Shown: positions 46,851 through 55,267 of the stretch, piece after piece
Position numbering within the stretch: position 1 is the first letter of the stretch
How the letters are laid out: every line of letters starts with the position of its first letter
Source: Streptomyces sp. HUAS MG91
Lineage (GTDB): Bacteria > Actinomycetota > Actinomycetes > Streptomycetales > Streptomycetaceae
Direction: 5' to 3'
Assembly: GCF_040529335.1 (NCBI RefSeq)
Contig: NZ_CP159534.1
Location: 2,170,001 to 2,234,000 of the forward strand
Length of the DNA: 64,000 nt
Program-made: the position numbers and the translations under genes
The notes under the pieces: generated by a model
Told to the model about the DNA's origin: nothing
Seen by the model: the letters and a program-made list of their open reading frames with translations, nothing else
Databases searched by the model: none

Positions 46851-47636
46851 ATGGGTGTCTCCACCTCCTCACCCGAAAAGGGGATCGCGGTCGTCACGAT
46901 CGACTTCCCTCCGGTCAACGCGCTGCCGGTGCGGGGCTGGTACGACCTGGCGGACGCGGTGACCGCCGCGGGCCGCGACCCGGACATCACCTGCGTGGTG
47001 CTCGCGGCCGCCGAGGACAGCCGTGGGTTCTGCGCGGGAGTGGACATCAAGGAGATGCAGCGCGAGACGGCGTCGGCGTCCGGCGGAGGGGGCGGCCACA
47101 CGGCCCTGATCGGTGCGAACCGCGGCTGCTACGAGGCGTTCTCGGCGGTGTACCGGTGCGAGGTCCCGGTGATCGCCGCGGTGGCCGGATTCTGCCTGGG
47201 CGGCGGCATCGGACTGGTGGGGAACGCGGACGCGATCGTGGCCGGCGACGACGCCACCTTCGGCCTCCCCGAGCTGGACCGCGGCGCGCTCGGCGCCGCC
47301 ACCCACCTCTCCCGCCTGGTCCCCCAGCATCTGATGCGCGCGCTCTTCTACACCTCGCGCACCGCCACCGCCGCCGAACTGCACGCCCACGGCTCGGTGT
47401 GGAAGGTGGTGCCAAGGTCCGGCCTGCGCGAGGCGGCGCTGGAGCTGGCCCGTGAGATAGCCCGCAAGGACGGCTATCTCATCCGTCTCGCGAAGTCCGC
47501 GCTCAACGGCATCGACCCCGTCGACGTCCACCGCAGCTACCGCTTCGAGCAGGGCTTCACCTTCGAGGCGAATCTCAGCGGGGTCGCCGACCGCGTACGC
47601 GACACGTTCGGACAGGCCGGACAGGAGAGCGACTGA
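46851..47636 (+). CDS. echA20: Enoyl-CoA hydratase-fold hydrolase, EchA20-like
   Basis: A 261-residue crotonase-fold protein: GFCAGVDIKEMQ (oxyanion hole), VAGFCLGGGIGLVGNADAIVAGDDATFGLPELDRG and a C-terminal FEANLSGVADRVRDTF. In mycobacteria EchA20 hydrolyses the five-membered ring D of HIEC-CoA, an intermediate from HIP, and is directly followed by ipdAB as here. The order echA20-ipdA-ipdB-ipdC is the basis for the name; sequence alone would allow a general enoyl-CoA hydratase. First gene of a rightward four-gene operon under operator 1; gaps of 2 bp or overlaps join the rest. Confidence 0.85.
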   Translation: MGVSTSSPEKGIAVVTIDFPPVNALPVRGWYDLADAVTAAGRDPDITCVVLAAAEDSRGFCAGVDIKEMQRETASASGGGGGHTALIGANRGCYEAFSAVYRCEVPVIAAVAGFCLGGGIGLVGNADAIVAGDDATFGLPELDRGALGAATHLSRLVPQHLMRALFYTSRTATAAELHAHGSVWKVVPRSGLREAALELAREIARKDGYLIRLAKSALNGIDPVDVHRSYRFEQGFTFEANLSGVADRVRDTFGQAGQESD

Positions 47637-47638
47637 CC

Positions 47639-48577
47639 ATGCCCGACACCACAGACTCGACGGACGCCACAGCCACGGCGGCCGCCACAGACACGGCAGG
47701 CAGGGCCGACGGGCCCCCCGGCACGGACAAGACGATGTCGCCCGACGAGGTCGTCACCCGGCTGCGCAGCGGCATGACGATCGGCATCGGCGGCTGGGGC
47801 TCGCGCCGCAAGCCCATGGCGCTGGTGCGCGCGCTGCTGCGCAGCGACGTCACGGATCTGACCGTCGTCTCGTACGGCGGCCCGGATGTCGGGATGCTCG
47901 CCGCGGCGGGCCGGATCCGCAGGCTGATCGCCGCGTTCGTCACGCTCGACTCCATCCCCCTGGAGCCCCACTTCCGGGCGGCGCGCGAACAGGGGACGTT
48001 CGAGCTGACGGAGGTCGACGAGGCGATGTTCATGTGGGGGCTGCACGCGGCGGCGAACCGGCTGCCGTTCCTGCCGGTCCGCGCGGGCATCGGCTCGGAC
48101 GTCATGCGGGTCAATCCGGACCTGCGGACGGTCACCTCGCCGTACGAGGACGGGGAGACGTTCGTCGCGATGCCCGCCCTGCGCCTGGACGCGGCGCTGG
48201 TCCACGTGAACCGCGCGGACCGCGCGGGCAACGGCCAGTACCTGGGCCCCGACCCGTACTTCGACGACCTGTTCTGCGAGGCGGCGGACGCCGCGTACGT
48301 CTCCTGCGAGCGGATCGTCGACCCCGCGGACGGCTTCGGGAAGGACGTCGTGCCGCAGTCGCTGCTGGTGAAGCGGCATGCGGTGACGGGTGTCGTCGAG
48401 GCGCCGAACGGCGCGCACTTCACGTCCTGCGCCCCCGACCACGACCGGGACGAGGCGTTCCAGAAGCTGTACGCGACGACCCCCTGGCCGGATTTCGCGG
48501 CCCGTTTCCTGCCGCGGGACGGCGACGAGGAGCAGTACTGGTCCGCCGTACAGGCCTGGCACGAGGAGCAGAAGTGA
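47639..48577 (+). CDS. ipdA: CoA-transferase-family ring hydrolase, alpha subunit IpdA
   Basis: A 312-residue class I CoA-transferase alpha-type fold: LRSGMTIGIGGWGSRRKPMALVRALL and VVSYGGPDVGMLAAAGRIRR. The partner IpdB follows with a 4-bp overlap. In M. tuberculosis IpdAB is not a transferase but a hydrolase that opens ring C of COCHEA-CoA. An N-terminal Ala/Thr-rich stretch of about 30 residues is probably extra compared with mycobacterial forms; an internal later start cannot be excluded. The catalytic residue cannot be verified without an alignment. Confidence 0.87.
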   Translation: MPDTTDSTDATATAAATDTAGRADGPPGTDKTMSPDEVVTRLRSGMTIGIGGWGSRRKPMALVRALLRSDVTDLTVVSYGGPDVGMLAAAGRIRRLIAAFVTLDSIPLEPHFRAAREQGTFELTEVDEAMFMWGLHAAANRLPFLPVRAGIGSDVMRVNPDLRTVTSPYEDGETFVAMPALRLDAALVHVNRADRAGNGQYLGPDPYFDDLFCEAADAAYVSCERIVDPADGFGKDVVPQSLLVKRHAVTGVVEAPNGAHFTSCAPDHDRDEAFQKLYATTPWPDFAARFLPRDGDEEQYWSAVQAWHEEQK

Positions 48578-49329
48578 CTACGTCCGCAGCAGTCGTCAGC
48601 AGGGCCGAGTACTGCGTGATCGCCTGTGCCGAGGCCTGGCGGGACAACGGGGAGGTGCTGGCGAGCCCCATGGGCCTGATCCCGTCGGTCGGGGCGCGGC
48701 TGGCCAAGCGGACCTTCTCGCCCGAGCTGATGCTCACCGACGGCGAGGCGATGCTGGTCGGTCTCGACGGCTCGCCGGAGGGCTGGCTGCCGTACCGACA
48801 GCACCTGGCGATGGTCACCGGTGGCGACCGGCACGTGATGATGGGCGCGAGCCAGCTCGACCGGTTCGGGAACCAGAACATCTCGTGCATCGGTGACTGG
48901 AGCCGCCCCGACCGGCAGTTGCTCGGGGTGCGCGGAGCGCCGGTCAACACGGTGAACAATCCGGTGAGTTACTGGGTTCCCAAGCACAGCAGGCGGGTGT
49001 TCGTCGAGAAGGTCGACATGATCAGCGGGGTGGGTTACGACAGTGCGGCCGCGGCCGGGCCGTCGGCCACCCGGTACCACCGTCTCCCGCGCGTGGTGAC
49101 GAATCTGGCGGTCCTGGACTTCGCGACGCCGGACCACTCGATGCGGCTGGCGTCCGTGCATCCGGGCGTCACGGTCGAGGAGGTGCGGGAGGCCACCGGG
49201 TTCGCACTGGCCCTGCCCGACGGCGGCGAGGTGCCGTTCACCCGGGAGCCGACCGCCGCGGAGCTGCGGCTGATCCGCGAGGTCATCGACCCGAAGGGCA
49301 CGCGCGAGCGTGAGGTCCGGCCCGTATGA
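48574..49329 (+). CDS. ipdB: CoA-transferase-family ring hydrolase, beta subunit IpdB
   Basis: A 251-residue class I CoA-transferase beta-type protein: SRAEYCVIACAEAWRDNGEVLASPMGLIPSVGARLAKRTFSPELMLTDGEA and ISGVGYDS. It pairs with IpdA to open the last ring of the steroid nucleus. GTG start overlaps the ipdA stop; the stop overlaps ipdC by 4 bp. Confidence 0.87.
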   Translation: MTTSAAVVSRAEYCVIACAEAWRDNGEVLASPMGLIPSVGARLAKRTFSPELMLTDGEAMLVGLDGSPEGWLPYRQHLAMVTGGDRHVMMGASQLDRFGNQNISCIGDWSRPDRQLLGVRGAPVNTVNNPVSYWVPKHSRRVFVEKVDMISGVGYDSAAAAGPSATRYHRLPRVVTNLAVLDFATPDHSMRLASVHPGVTVEEVREATGFALALPDGGEVPFTREPTAAELRLIREVIDPKGTREREVRPV

Positions 49330-50411
49330 GCGAGGCCGGGCCCGCGCAGGCGGGGTTCACGATTCCCACGGCGTTCACGAAGCTCACCGGTGTCCGCCAT
49401 CCCCTCGTCCAGACCGGGATGGGCTGGGTGGCGGGCCCCCGGCTGGTGTCCGCGGCGGCGAACGCGGGGGCGCTCGGCATCCTCGCCTCGGCGACCATGA
49501 CGGTCGATCAACTCCGCTCCGCCGTACGGGAGGTGAAGTCCCGCACCGAGCAGCCCTTCGGGGTCAATCTGCGGGCCGACGCGGGTGACGCGCGCGAGCG
49601 GGTCGCGGTGATCGTGGCCGAGGGGGTGAGGGTGGCGTCGTTCGCGCTGGCGCCCTCCCGCGAGCTGATCGCCGAGCTGAAGGACGCGGGGGTCGTCGTG
49701 ATCCCCTCCATCGGCGCGCGCCGGCACGCCGAGAAGGTCGCGGCGTGGGGTGCGGACGCGGTGATCGTGCAGGGCGGGGAGGGCGGCGGGCACACCGGGG
49801 ACGTGGCGACGTCCGTGCTGCTCCCGCAGGTCGTGGACGCCGTCGACATACCGGTGGTCGGCGCGGGCGGTTTCCACGACGGGCGCGGGCTGGTCGCCGC
49901 GCTCGCCTACGGGGCCGCGGGGATAGCGATGGGGACGCGTTTCCTGCTCACCTCCGACTCCACGGTGCCGGACGCGGTGAAGGCGAAGTATCTGGCGGCT
50001 GGTGTCAGGGACGTCACGGTGACGACGGCCGTGGACGGGCTGCCGCACCGGATGCTCCGCAGCGATCTGGTCGACGCCCTGGAGGGCGGCGGGCGGTCAC
50101 GCGCGCTGCTGCATGCCGTGCGGCGGGCCGCCGGTTTCCGGAAACTGTCCGGTCTGACCTGGCCGCAGATGGTGCGGGACGGGCTCGCCATGAAGCACGG
50201 CAAGGACCTCAGCTGGAGCCAGGTCCTGCTCGCTGCCAACACCCCGATGCTTCTGCGGGCCTCCATGGTCGAGGGCCGCACCGACCTCGGTGTCATGGCG
50301 TCGGGCCAGGTCGCCGGGGTCATCGAGGACCTGCCCAGCTGTGCGGAGCTGGTGGCCCGGGTGATGGCCGAGGCGCGGCACGCGCTCACCACCCTGCCTG
50401 CACCGGGGTGA
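49326..50411 (+). CDS. ipdC: Nitronate monooxygenase-like flavoprotein IpdC
   Basis: A 361-residue TIM-barrel flavoprotein (2-nitropropane dioxygenase family): PLVQTGMGWVAGPRLVSAAANAGALGILAS, VIVQGGEGGGHTG, VVGAGGFHDGRGLVAALAYGAAGIAMGTRFLLT. In mycobacteria IpdC is an enoyl-CoA reductase-like enzyme needed for ring-C/D degradation of cholesterol. The ATG overlaps the ipdB stop. Last gene of the rightward operon; it is separated by 32 bp from the convergent helicase gene. Confidence 0.87.
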   Translation: MSEAGPAQAGFTIPTAFTKLTGVRHPLVQTGMGWVAGPRLVSAAANAGALGILASATMTVDQLRSAVREVKSRTEQPFGVNLRADAGDARERVAVIVAEGVRVASFALAPSRELIAELKDAGVVVIPSIGARRHAEKVAAWGADAVIVQGGEGGGHTGDVATSVLLPQVVDAVDIPVVGAGGFHDGRGLVAALAYGAAGIAMGTRFLLTSDSTVPDAVKAKYLAAGVRDVTVTTAVDGLPHRMLRSDLVDALEGGGRSRALLHAVRRAAGFRKLSGLTWPQMVRDGLAMKHGKDLSWSQVLLAANTPMLLRASMVEGRTDLGVMASGQVAGVIEDLPSCAELVARVMAEARHALTTLPAPG

Positions 50412-50443
50412 TGAGTGGTGTGCCGCGCCGCTGAGCGGATCGG

Positions 50444-52051
50444 CTAGGCGGCGGCCTGGCGCGGGCCGCGTCGGTTGGCTGCCGCGCCCGCGCCGGAGGC
50501 GGACTTCGCGGCACCGGCAGCGGCGCCGCCCGAGCGGCGGCGCGCGCCGCCCGTACCGGTCCCGGCGGCCTTCGTTCCGCTCGCGGAGCGCTGGCGCTGC
50601 TGCGGCTGACGCTGCTGGCCCTCGGCGGCCGGCTTGCCCGAGCCGCCGGCACGGGAACCGCGCGAGCGGCGCGACCGGCGCGGCTTCGACGCGTCGCCCG
50701 CCGGGGCGACGGGCTCCGGGACGGCGATGGTCACGGCGACACCGGACGGCTCACGAGCACCGGTGATCTTCACCAACTCCTCGTCCGTGGACCGGACCTG
50801 GGTGGTGGTGGGCCGGATCCCCGCGTGCTGCATGAGGCGCTGCATCTCGCGCTTCTGCTCGGGGAGCACGAGCGTGACGACGCTGCCGGACTCACCGGCG
50901 CGTGCGGTGCGGCCGCCGCGGTGCAGGTAGTCCTTGTGCTCGGTCGGCGGGTCGACGTTGACGACGAGGTCGAGGTCGTCGACGTGGATGCCGCGCGCGG
51001 CGACGTTCGTGGCGACGAGCGCGGTGACGCGGCCGTCCTTGAACTGCTCCAGGGTGCGGTTGCGCTGCGGCTGGCTGCGGCCGCCGTGCAGCGGGGCGGC
51101 GAGGACGCCGCTGGCGAGCAGTCGCTTGGCGAGCCGGTCGGCGGAGCGCTTGGTGTCGACGAAGAGGATGACGCGTCCGTCGCGGGCGGCGATCCGGGCC
51201 GTGACGGCCTTCTTGTCGGTCTCGTCCTGCACGTGCAGGACGTGGTGCTCCATGGTGGTGACGGCACCGGCCGACGGGTCCACCGAGTGCACGACGGGGT
51301 CGGTGAGGAACTGCTTGACGAGCCGGTCCACGTTGCGGTCGAGCGTCGCCGAGAACAGCATCGTCTGTCCGCCGGGCGCGACCTGCTTGAGGAGCGCGGT
51401 GACCTGCGGCATGAATCCCATGTCGGCCATCTGGTCGGCTTCGTCGAGCACCGTGATGCGTACCTGGCCGAGGGCCACGTCGCCGCGCTCGATGAGGTCC
51501 TTGAGGCGGCCGGGGGTGGCGACGACGACCTCGGCGCCGCGGCGCAGCGTGCCCGCCTGGCGGGAGATCGACATGCCGCCGACGACGGTCGCCAGCCGGA
51601 GGTGGAGCGCCGTCGCGTACGGGGTGAGGGCGTCGGTGACCTGCTGCGCGAGCTCACGCGTGGGGACGAGGACCAGGGCGAGCGGCGTCTTCGGCTCGGC
51701 CTTGGTGCCGGCGGTGCGGGCGAGCAGCGGGAGCCCGAAGGCGAGCGTCTTGCCGGAGCCGGTGCGGCCGCGGCCGAGGAGGTCGCGTCCGGCGAGGGAG
51801 TTGGGGAGCGTCGCGGCCTGGATGGGGAACGGCGCGGTGACGCCCTGTGCGCTCAGCGTCTTCAGCAGGGCGGCGGGCATGTCGAGGTCGGCGAAGTCCG
51901 CGACCGGCGGCAGTGCCGGAGTGGTGTTCTCCGGCATGGTGAACTCGCGCGGCGGCGTGGGCTGTTGCCTGCGCTGCTGCTCGGGGGCGCGACGCTTGCC
52001 CGCCGCGGGACGAGGGGTGCGGCGGCGGGACGGACGGGCGGAGCTGGTCAT
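50444..52051 (-). CDS. DEAD-box RNA helicase
   Basis: A 535-residue helicase: FPIQ (Q motif), GRTGSGKTLAF (I), PTRELAQQV (Ia), VATPGRL (Ib), VLDEADQM (II), FSATLD (III), RGIHVDDLDLVVN (V) and HRGGRTARAGESG (VI). The N- and C-terminal tails are basic, Arg/Gly/Gln-rich RNA-binding extensions. It probably unwinds structured RNA at low temperature because it lies directly downstream of a cold-shock gene, although a hairpin lies between them. GGAAGG is 9 nt before the ATG. The pair interrupts the steroid gene cluster. Confidence 0.93.
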   Translation of the reverse strand: MTSSARPSRRRTPRPAAGKRRAPEQQRRQQPTPPREFTMPENTTPALPPVADFADLDMPAALLKTLSAQGVTAPFPIQAATLPNSLAGRDLLGRGRTGSGKTLAFGLPLLARTAGTKAEPKTPLALVLVPTRELAQQVTDALTPYATALHLRLATVVGGMSISRQAGTLRRGAEVVVATPGRLKDLIERGDVALGQVRITVLDEADQMADMGFMPQVTALLKQVAPGGQTMLFSATLDRNVDRLVKQFLTDPVVHSVDPSAGAVTTMEHHVLHVQDETDKKAVTARIAARDGRVILFVDTKRSADRLAKRLLASGVLAAPLHGGRSQPQRNRTLEQFKDGRVTALVATNVAARGIHVDDLDLVVNVDPPTEHKDYLHRGGRTARAGESGSVVTLVLPEQKREMQRLMQHAGIRPTTTQVRSTDEELVKITGAREPSGVAVTIAVPEPVAPAGDASKPRRSRRSRGSRAGGSGKPAAEGQQRQPQQRQRSASGTKAAGTGTGGARRRSGGAAAGAAKSASGAGAAANRRGPRQAAA

Positions 52052-52084
52052 GCGGCAGGCCTTCCGGGGACGGGGACAGCATGA

Positions 52085-52120
52085 GCCGGGGCCCGCACCG
52101 ACAGCGGTGCGGACCCCGGC
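52085..52120 (-). terminator. Hairpin after the cold-shock gene
   Basis: A 15-bp stem with one G-U pair (GCCGGGGTCCGCACC type) and a 6-nt loop between cspA and the helicase gene on the minus strand. It may end the csp mRNA or let part of the transcripts continue into the helicase gene. Confidence 0.75.
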
Positions 52121-52144
52121 CCGGAAATGCTCGATCAGGGGAGA

Positions 52145-52348
52145 TCAGGCGGGGAGGATGTTCTCCGCCTGGGGGCCCTTCTGACCCTGGGTGACGTCGA
52201 AGGTCACCTTCTGGCCCTCCTGGAGCTCACGGAAGCCCGAGGTGGCGATGTTCGAGTAGTGGGCGAAGACGTCGGCGCCGCCGCCGTCCTGCTCGATGAA
52301 GCCGAAGCCCTTTTCCGAGTTGAACCACTTCACGGTACCGGTGGCCAT
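52145..52348 (-). CDS. cspA: Cold-shock protein
   Basis: A 67-residue single cold-shock domain with the RNA-binding motifs [12 protein letters not shown] and DVFAHYS, the normal size and sequence of Streptomyces CspA/SC7.0-type proteins. It works as an RNA chaperone. AAGGAG lies 7 nt before the ATG. The leader is long and structured. Confidence 0.97.
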   Translation of the reverse strand: MATGTVKWFNSEKGFGFIEQDGGGADVFAHYSNIATSGFRELQEGQKVTFDVTQGQKGPQAENILPA

Positions 52349-52437
52349 GTCATTCTCCTTGAACAGGTAGCAGCCCCCATTCCGAGAACGCTCATGAGAA
52401 CGCCGGATTCCGGGAACACACCCCGGAAAACAATAAT

Positions 52438-52465
52438 GCGCCTGAGGAACATTCCCGTCAGGCGC
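52438..52465 (-). terminator. fadA6 terminator or csp leader hairpin
   Basis: Read leftwards, the stem GCGCCTGA/TCAGGCGC with a 12-nt loop is followed by ATTATTGTTTT, a T-rich tail unusual for this genome and typical of a Rho-independent terminator for the fadA6 transcript. If the csp promoter lies further upstream in the A+T-rich 52466-52510 stretch, it would instead sit in the csp leader. Confidence 0.6.
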
Positions 52466-52527
52466 ACATAAAGTCTATGGGTACCAAAACTGCAACGCTT
52501 AGATCTTAGCACGGCGGACGTGGATCT

Positions 52528-53685
52528 TCACAGTCGCTCGATGATCGTCACGTTGGCCTGGCCGCCGCCCTCGCACATGGTCTGCAGGCCGTAGCGCCCG
52601 CCGGTGCGCTCCAACTCGTGGAGCAGGGTGGTCATCAGCTTCACACCGGTCGCGCCGAGCGGGTGGCCGAGAGCGATCGCCCCGCCGTTCACGTTCACCT
52701 TCGCGGGGTCGGCGCCGGTCTCCTTCAGCCAGGCGAGGACGACGGGCGCGAACGCCTCGTTGATCTCGACGAGGTCCATGTCGGCGATGGTCATGCCGGT
52801 CTTCTTCAGGGCGTACGCGGTGGCGGGGATCGGCGCGGACAGCATGCGGATGGGGTCCTCGCCGCGTACGGAGAGGTGGTGGACGCGGGCACGGGGAGTG
52901 AGGCCGTGCTCACGGACCGCCTGTTCGGAGGCGATGAGGAGGGCGGCGGCGCCGTCGGAGACTTGGGAGGAGCAGGCGGCGGTGATGGTGCCGCCGTCGA
53001 GGACGGGCTTGAGTCCGGCCATTTTTTCCAGGGTGGTGTCGCGGCGCGGCCCCTCGTCGACGCGCACGTCCCCGTAGGCGACGGTCTCGCGGTCGAAGCG
53101 GCCCTCGTCGATGGCGCGCAGTGCCCGCTGGTGGGACTGGAGGGCCCATTCCTCCTGGTCGCGGCGGGTGACGCCCCATTTCTGGGCGATCAGCTCGGCG
53201 CCGTGGAACTGGTTCACCGGCTGGTTCCCGTAGCGGGCGCGCCAGCCCTCGCTGCCGAGGTAGGGGCCGTCGGTGAGGCCGAGGGGTTCGGCGGCCTGCC
53301 GGGAGGCGAAGGCGATGGGGATCATCGTCATGTTCTGCACGCCGCCGGCGACGACGAGGTCCTGGGTGCCGGAGAGCACGCCCTGGGCGGCGAAGTGCAG
53401 GGCCTGCTGGGAGGAGCCGCACTGCCGGTCGACGGTGACGCCGGGCACCTCCTCGGGGAGGCCGGCCGCGAGCCAGCAGGTGCGGGCGATGTCGCCGGCC
53501 TGCGGGCCCACGGTGTCGAGGCAGCCGAAGACGACGTCCTCGACGGCGGCCGGGTCGACGCCGGTGCGGGTGACGAGTTCCTTGAGGACGTGGGCGCCGA
53601 GGTCGGCCGGGTGGACACCCGAGAGGCCTCCCTTGCGCCGTCCGACGGGCGTGCGGACCGCTTCGACGATGTAGGCCTCGGCCAT
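52528..53685 (-). CDS. fadA6: Acetyl-CoA acetyltransferase-family thiolase FadA6
   Basis: A 385-residue thiolase: nucleophile Cys89 in VDRQCGSSQQA, the histidine in NEAFAP, GGAIALGHPLGATG and the second catalytic cysteine in MCEGGGQANV. In the HIP pathway FadA6 cleaves the ketoacyl-CoA chain formed after ring opening. It lies downstream of the KstR2-like and IpdF genes on the same strand, a colinear arrangement with Rv3556c-Rv3557c-Rv3559c, and is the last gene of that leftward operon. Confidence 0.88.
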   Translation of the reverse strand: MAEAYIVEAVRTPVGRRKGGLSGVHPADLGAHVLKELVTRTGVDPAAVEDVVFGCLDTVGPQAGDIARTCWLAAGLPEEVPGVTVDRQCGSSQQALHFAAQGVLSGTQDLVVAGGVQNMTMIPIAFASRQAAEPLGLTDGPYLGSEGWRARYGNQPVNQFHGAELIAQKWGVTRRDQEEWALQSHQRALRAIDEGRFDRETVAYGDVRVDEGPRRDTTLEKMAGLKPVLDGGTITAACSSQVSDGAAALLIASEQAVREHGLTPRARVHHLSVRGEDPIRMLSAPIPATAYALKKTGMTIADMDLVEINEAFAPVVLAWLKETGADPAKVNVNGGAIALGHPLGATGVKLMTTLLHELERTGGRYGLQTMCEGGGQANVTIIERL

Positions 53686-53719
53686 GACGGAACCCTTCCG
53701 TGTCTGTGGACGCGTACGG

Positions 53720-54334
53720 CTAGGTCGGCCGTACGGCGATGCCGTCCAGCACCATCGAGAGGTACTGGCGGGCGATCTCCTCGGGGCTGTGCTGTCCGCC
53801 GGGCCGGTACCAGGACGCGGCCACCCATACGGTGTCGCGCACGAACCGGTAGGTGAGGCGGATGTCGAGATCGGCGCGGAAGTTCCTGTCCTCGACCCCG
53901 CGCTCCAGGGTCGTCAGCCACGCCTTTTCGAACTTGCGCTGGGACGCCGCGAGGAATTCGAATCTCTCCTGCACGGCGAGGTGCTTGGCCTCCTTCTGGT
54001 AGATCGCGACGGCGGCGCGGTGCCGGTCGATCTCCCGGAAGGATTCGGTGACGAGGGCCTCGAGGGTTTCCCGGGGCCCGAGTTCGGCGTCGAGCACGGC
54101 GTCGTAGCCCGACCAGAGCTCGTCGAGGAAGGTCCGCAGGATCTCCTCCAGCATCGATTCCTTGGAGTCGAAGTGGTAGTAGAGGCTGCCGGCGAGCATG
54201 CCCGCGTGGTCGGCGATCTTGCGGACGGTGGTGGCGTTGTAGCCCTGGGCCGCGAAGACCTCGGCGGCGGTGTCGAGGAGTTCGCGGCGCCGCTCGGGCG
54301 ATGCGGTCACCTGGGGCTTCTTCTTCGTAGGCAC
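53720..54334 (-). CDS. kstR2: TetR-family repressor, KstR2-like
   Basis: A 204-residue TetR regulator: N-terminal helix-turn-helix RRRELLDTAAEVFAAQGYNATTVRKIADHAGMLAGSLYYHFDSKESML, then an all-helical ligand domain. The gene order (fadA6, this gene, ipdF) and the homologous pathway genes indicate KstR2, which in mycobacteria is released from DNA by HIP-CoA. It probably binds the two 18-bp inverted repeats at 46.82 and 55.25 kb and thus controls its own operon. Confidence 0.88.
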   Translation of the reverse strand: MPTKKKPQVTASPERRRELLDTAAEVFAAQGYNATTVRKIADHAGMLAGSLYYHFDSKESMLEEILRTFLDELWSGYDAVLDAELGPRETLEALVTESFREIDRHRAAVAIYQKEAKHLAVQERFEFLAASQRKFEKAWLTTLERGVEDRNFRADLDIRLTYRFVRDTVWVAASWYRPGGQHSPEEIARQYLSMVLDGIAVRPT

Positions 54335-54362
54335 GCGACCATTGTGGTCCCCGTCGGATCGG

Positions 54363-55145
54363 TCATGGGTGCTGGCTGCTCACCGAGACGGTCTCGCCCG
54401 TCATGTACGAGGAGTACCGGGAGGCGAGGAACACGATCACATTGGCCACCTCCCACGGCTCGGCGTATCTGCCGAAGGCCTCCTTCCGCGTCAGCTCCGC
54501 CAGCAGTTCGGGCGAGGTGACCTTCACCAGGTGGGGGTGCATGGCGAGGCTGGGCGACACCGCGTTGACCCGGACTCCGTACTCCGCGGCTTCCACGGCG
54601 GCGCAGCGTGTCAGTGCCATGACGCCCGCCTTGGCCGCGGCGTAGTGGGCCTGGCCCTCCTGGGCGCGCCAGCCCACCACCGAGGCGTTGTTGACGACGA
54701 CGCCCGTGCGGCCGGTGTCGCGGTAGGCGCGCAGGGCGGCCCGGGTGCAGCGGAACGTGCCGTTCAGCGTCACGTCCAGGACCTTGGTCCACTGCTCGTC
54801 GGTCATGTCGACGAGGGCCGAAGTGCCACCCAGACCTGCGTTGTTGACGACGATGTCGAGTCCGTCGTGCAGGTCGTGGGCGCGGGCGAAGAGAGCGGCG
54901 ACCTGCTCCTCGTCGGTGACGTCGCAGGGCTGTGACGCCACGCGCGAGGGGCCGAACTCCTCGGCGAGCGCCTGCTCGGACTCCTTGAGGCGGCGGGCGT
55001 GCGCGTCGCTGATGAGGACGCGGGCGCCCTCCTCCAGGAATCTGCGGGCGGTGGCGCCGCCGATGCCGGCCCCGGCGGCCGCGGTGATCACGGCGGTGCG
55101 GCCGGCGAGCAGGTCATGCGCCGGCTCGTATGCGGGGGTGGTCAT
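54363..55145 (-). CDS. ipdF: SDR dehydrogenase IpdF
   Basis: A 260-residue short-chain dehydrogenase. The phrases TAAAGAGIGGATARRFLEEGA, NNASVVGWRAQEGQAHYAAAKAGVMALTRC and the C-terminal ETVSVSSQHP are distinctive and match M. tuberculosis IpdF (Rv3559c) as I remember it, better than general SDRs. IpdF oxidises a 5-hydroxy group of HIP-CoA-type intermediates. The cofactor glycine motif is TAAAGAGIG, slightly extended. First gene of the leftward ipdF-kstR2-fadA6 operon, with operator 2 upstream. Confidence 0.9.
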   Translation of the reverse strand: MTTPAYEPAHDLLAGRTAVITAAAGAGIGGATARRFLEEGARVLISDAHARRLKESEQALAEEFGPSRVASQPCDVTDEEQVAALFARAHDLHDGLDIVVNNAGLGGTSALVDMTDEQWTKVLDVTLNGTFRCTRAALRAYRDTGRTGVVVNNASVVGWRAQEGQAHYAAAKAGVMALTRCAAVEAAEYGVRVNAVSPSLAMHPHLVKVTSPELLAELTRKEAFGRYAEPWEVANVIVFLASRYSSYMTGETVSVSSQHP

Positions 55146-55236
55146 GTCCGCGCCTCCTCAACTCGCTGCTCAGCCGGTCGGTTCGAGCGATTCCGCCGGA
55201 AGGCTCTCGACGCCGCTCGTGCCGCTACGGTAACCT

Positions 55237-55254
55237 ACCAAACACTTGTTAGGG
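55237..55254. promoter_or_regulatory. Proposed KstR2-type operator 2
   Basis: ACCAAACACTTGTTAGGG, the same ACC-N-AAC-N4-GTT-N-GG inverted repeat as operator 1 with 14 of 18 bases identical, in the 122-bp gap between divergent ipdF and the enoyl-CoA hydratase gene. It ends only 13 bp before that gene's start and abuts its ribosome site. Confidence 0.7.
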
Positions 55255-55267
55255 AAGGATGACGCCG

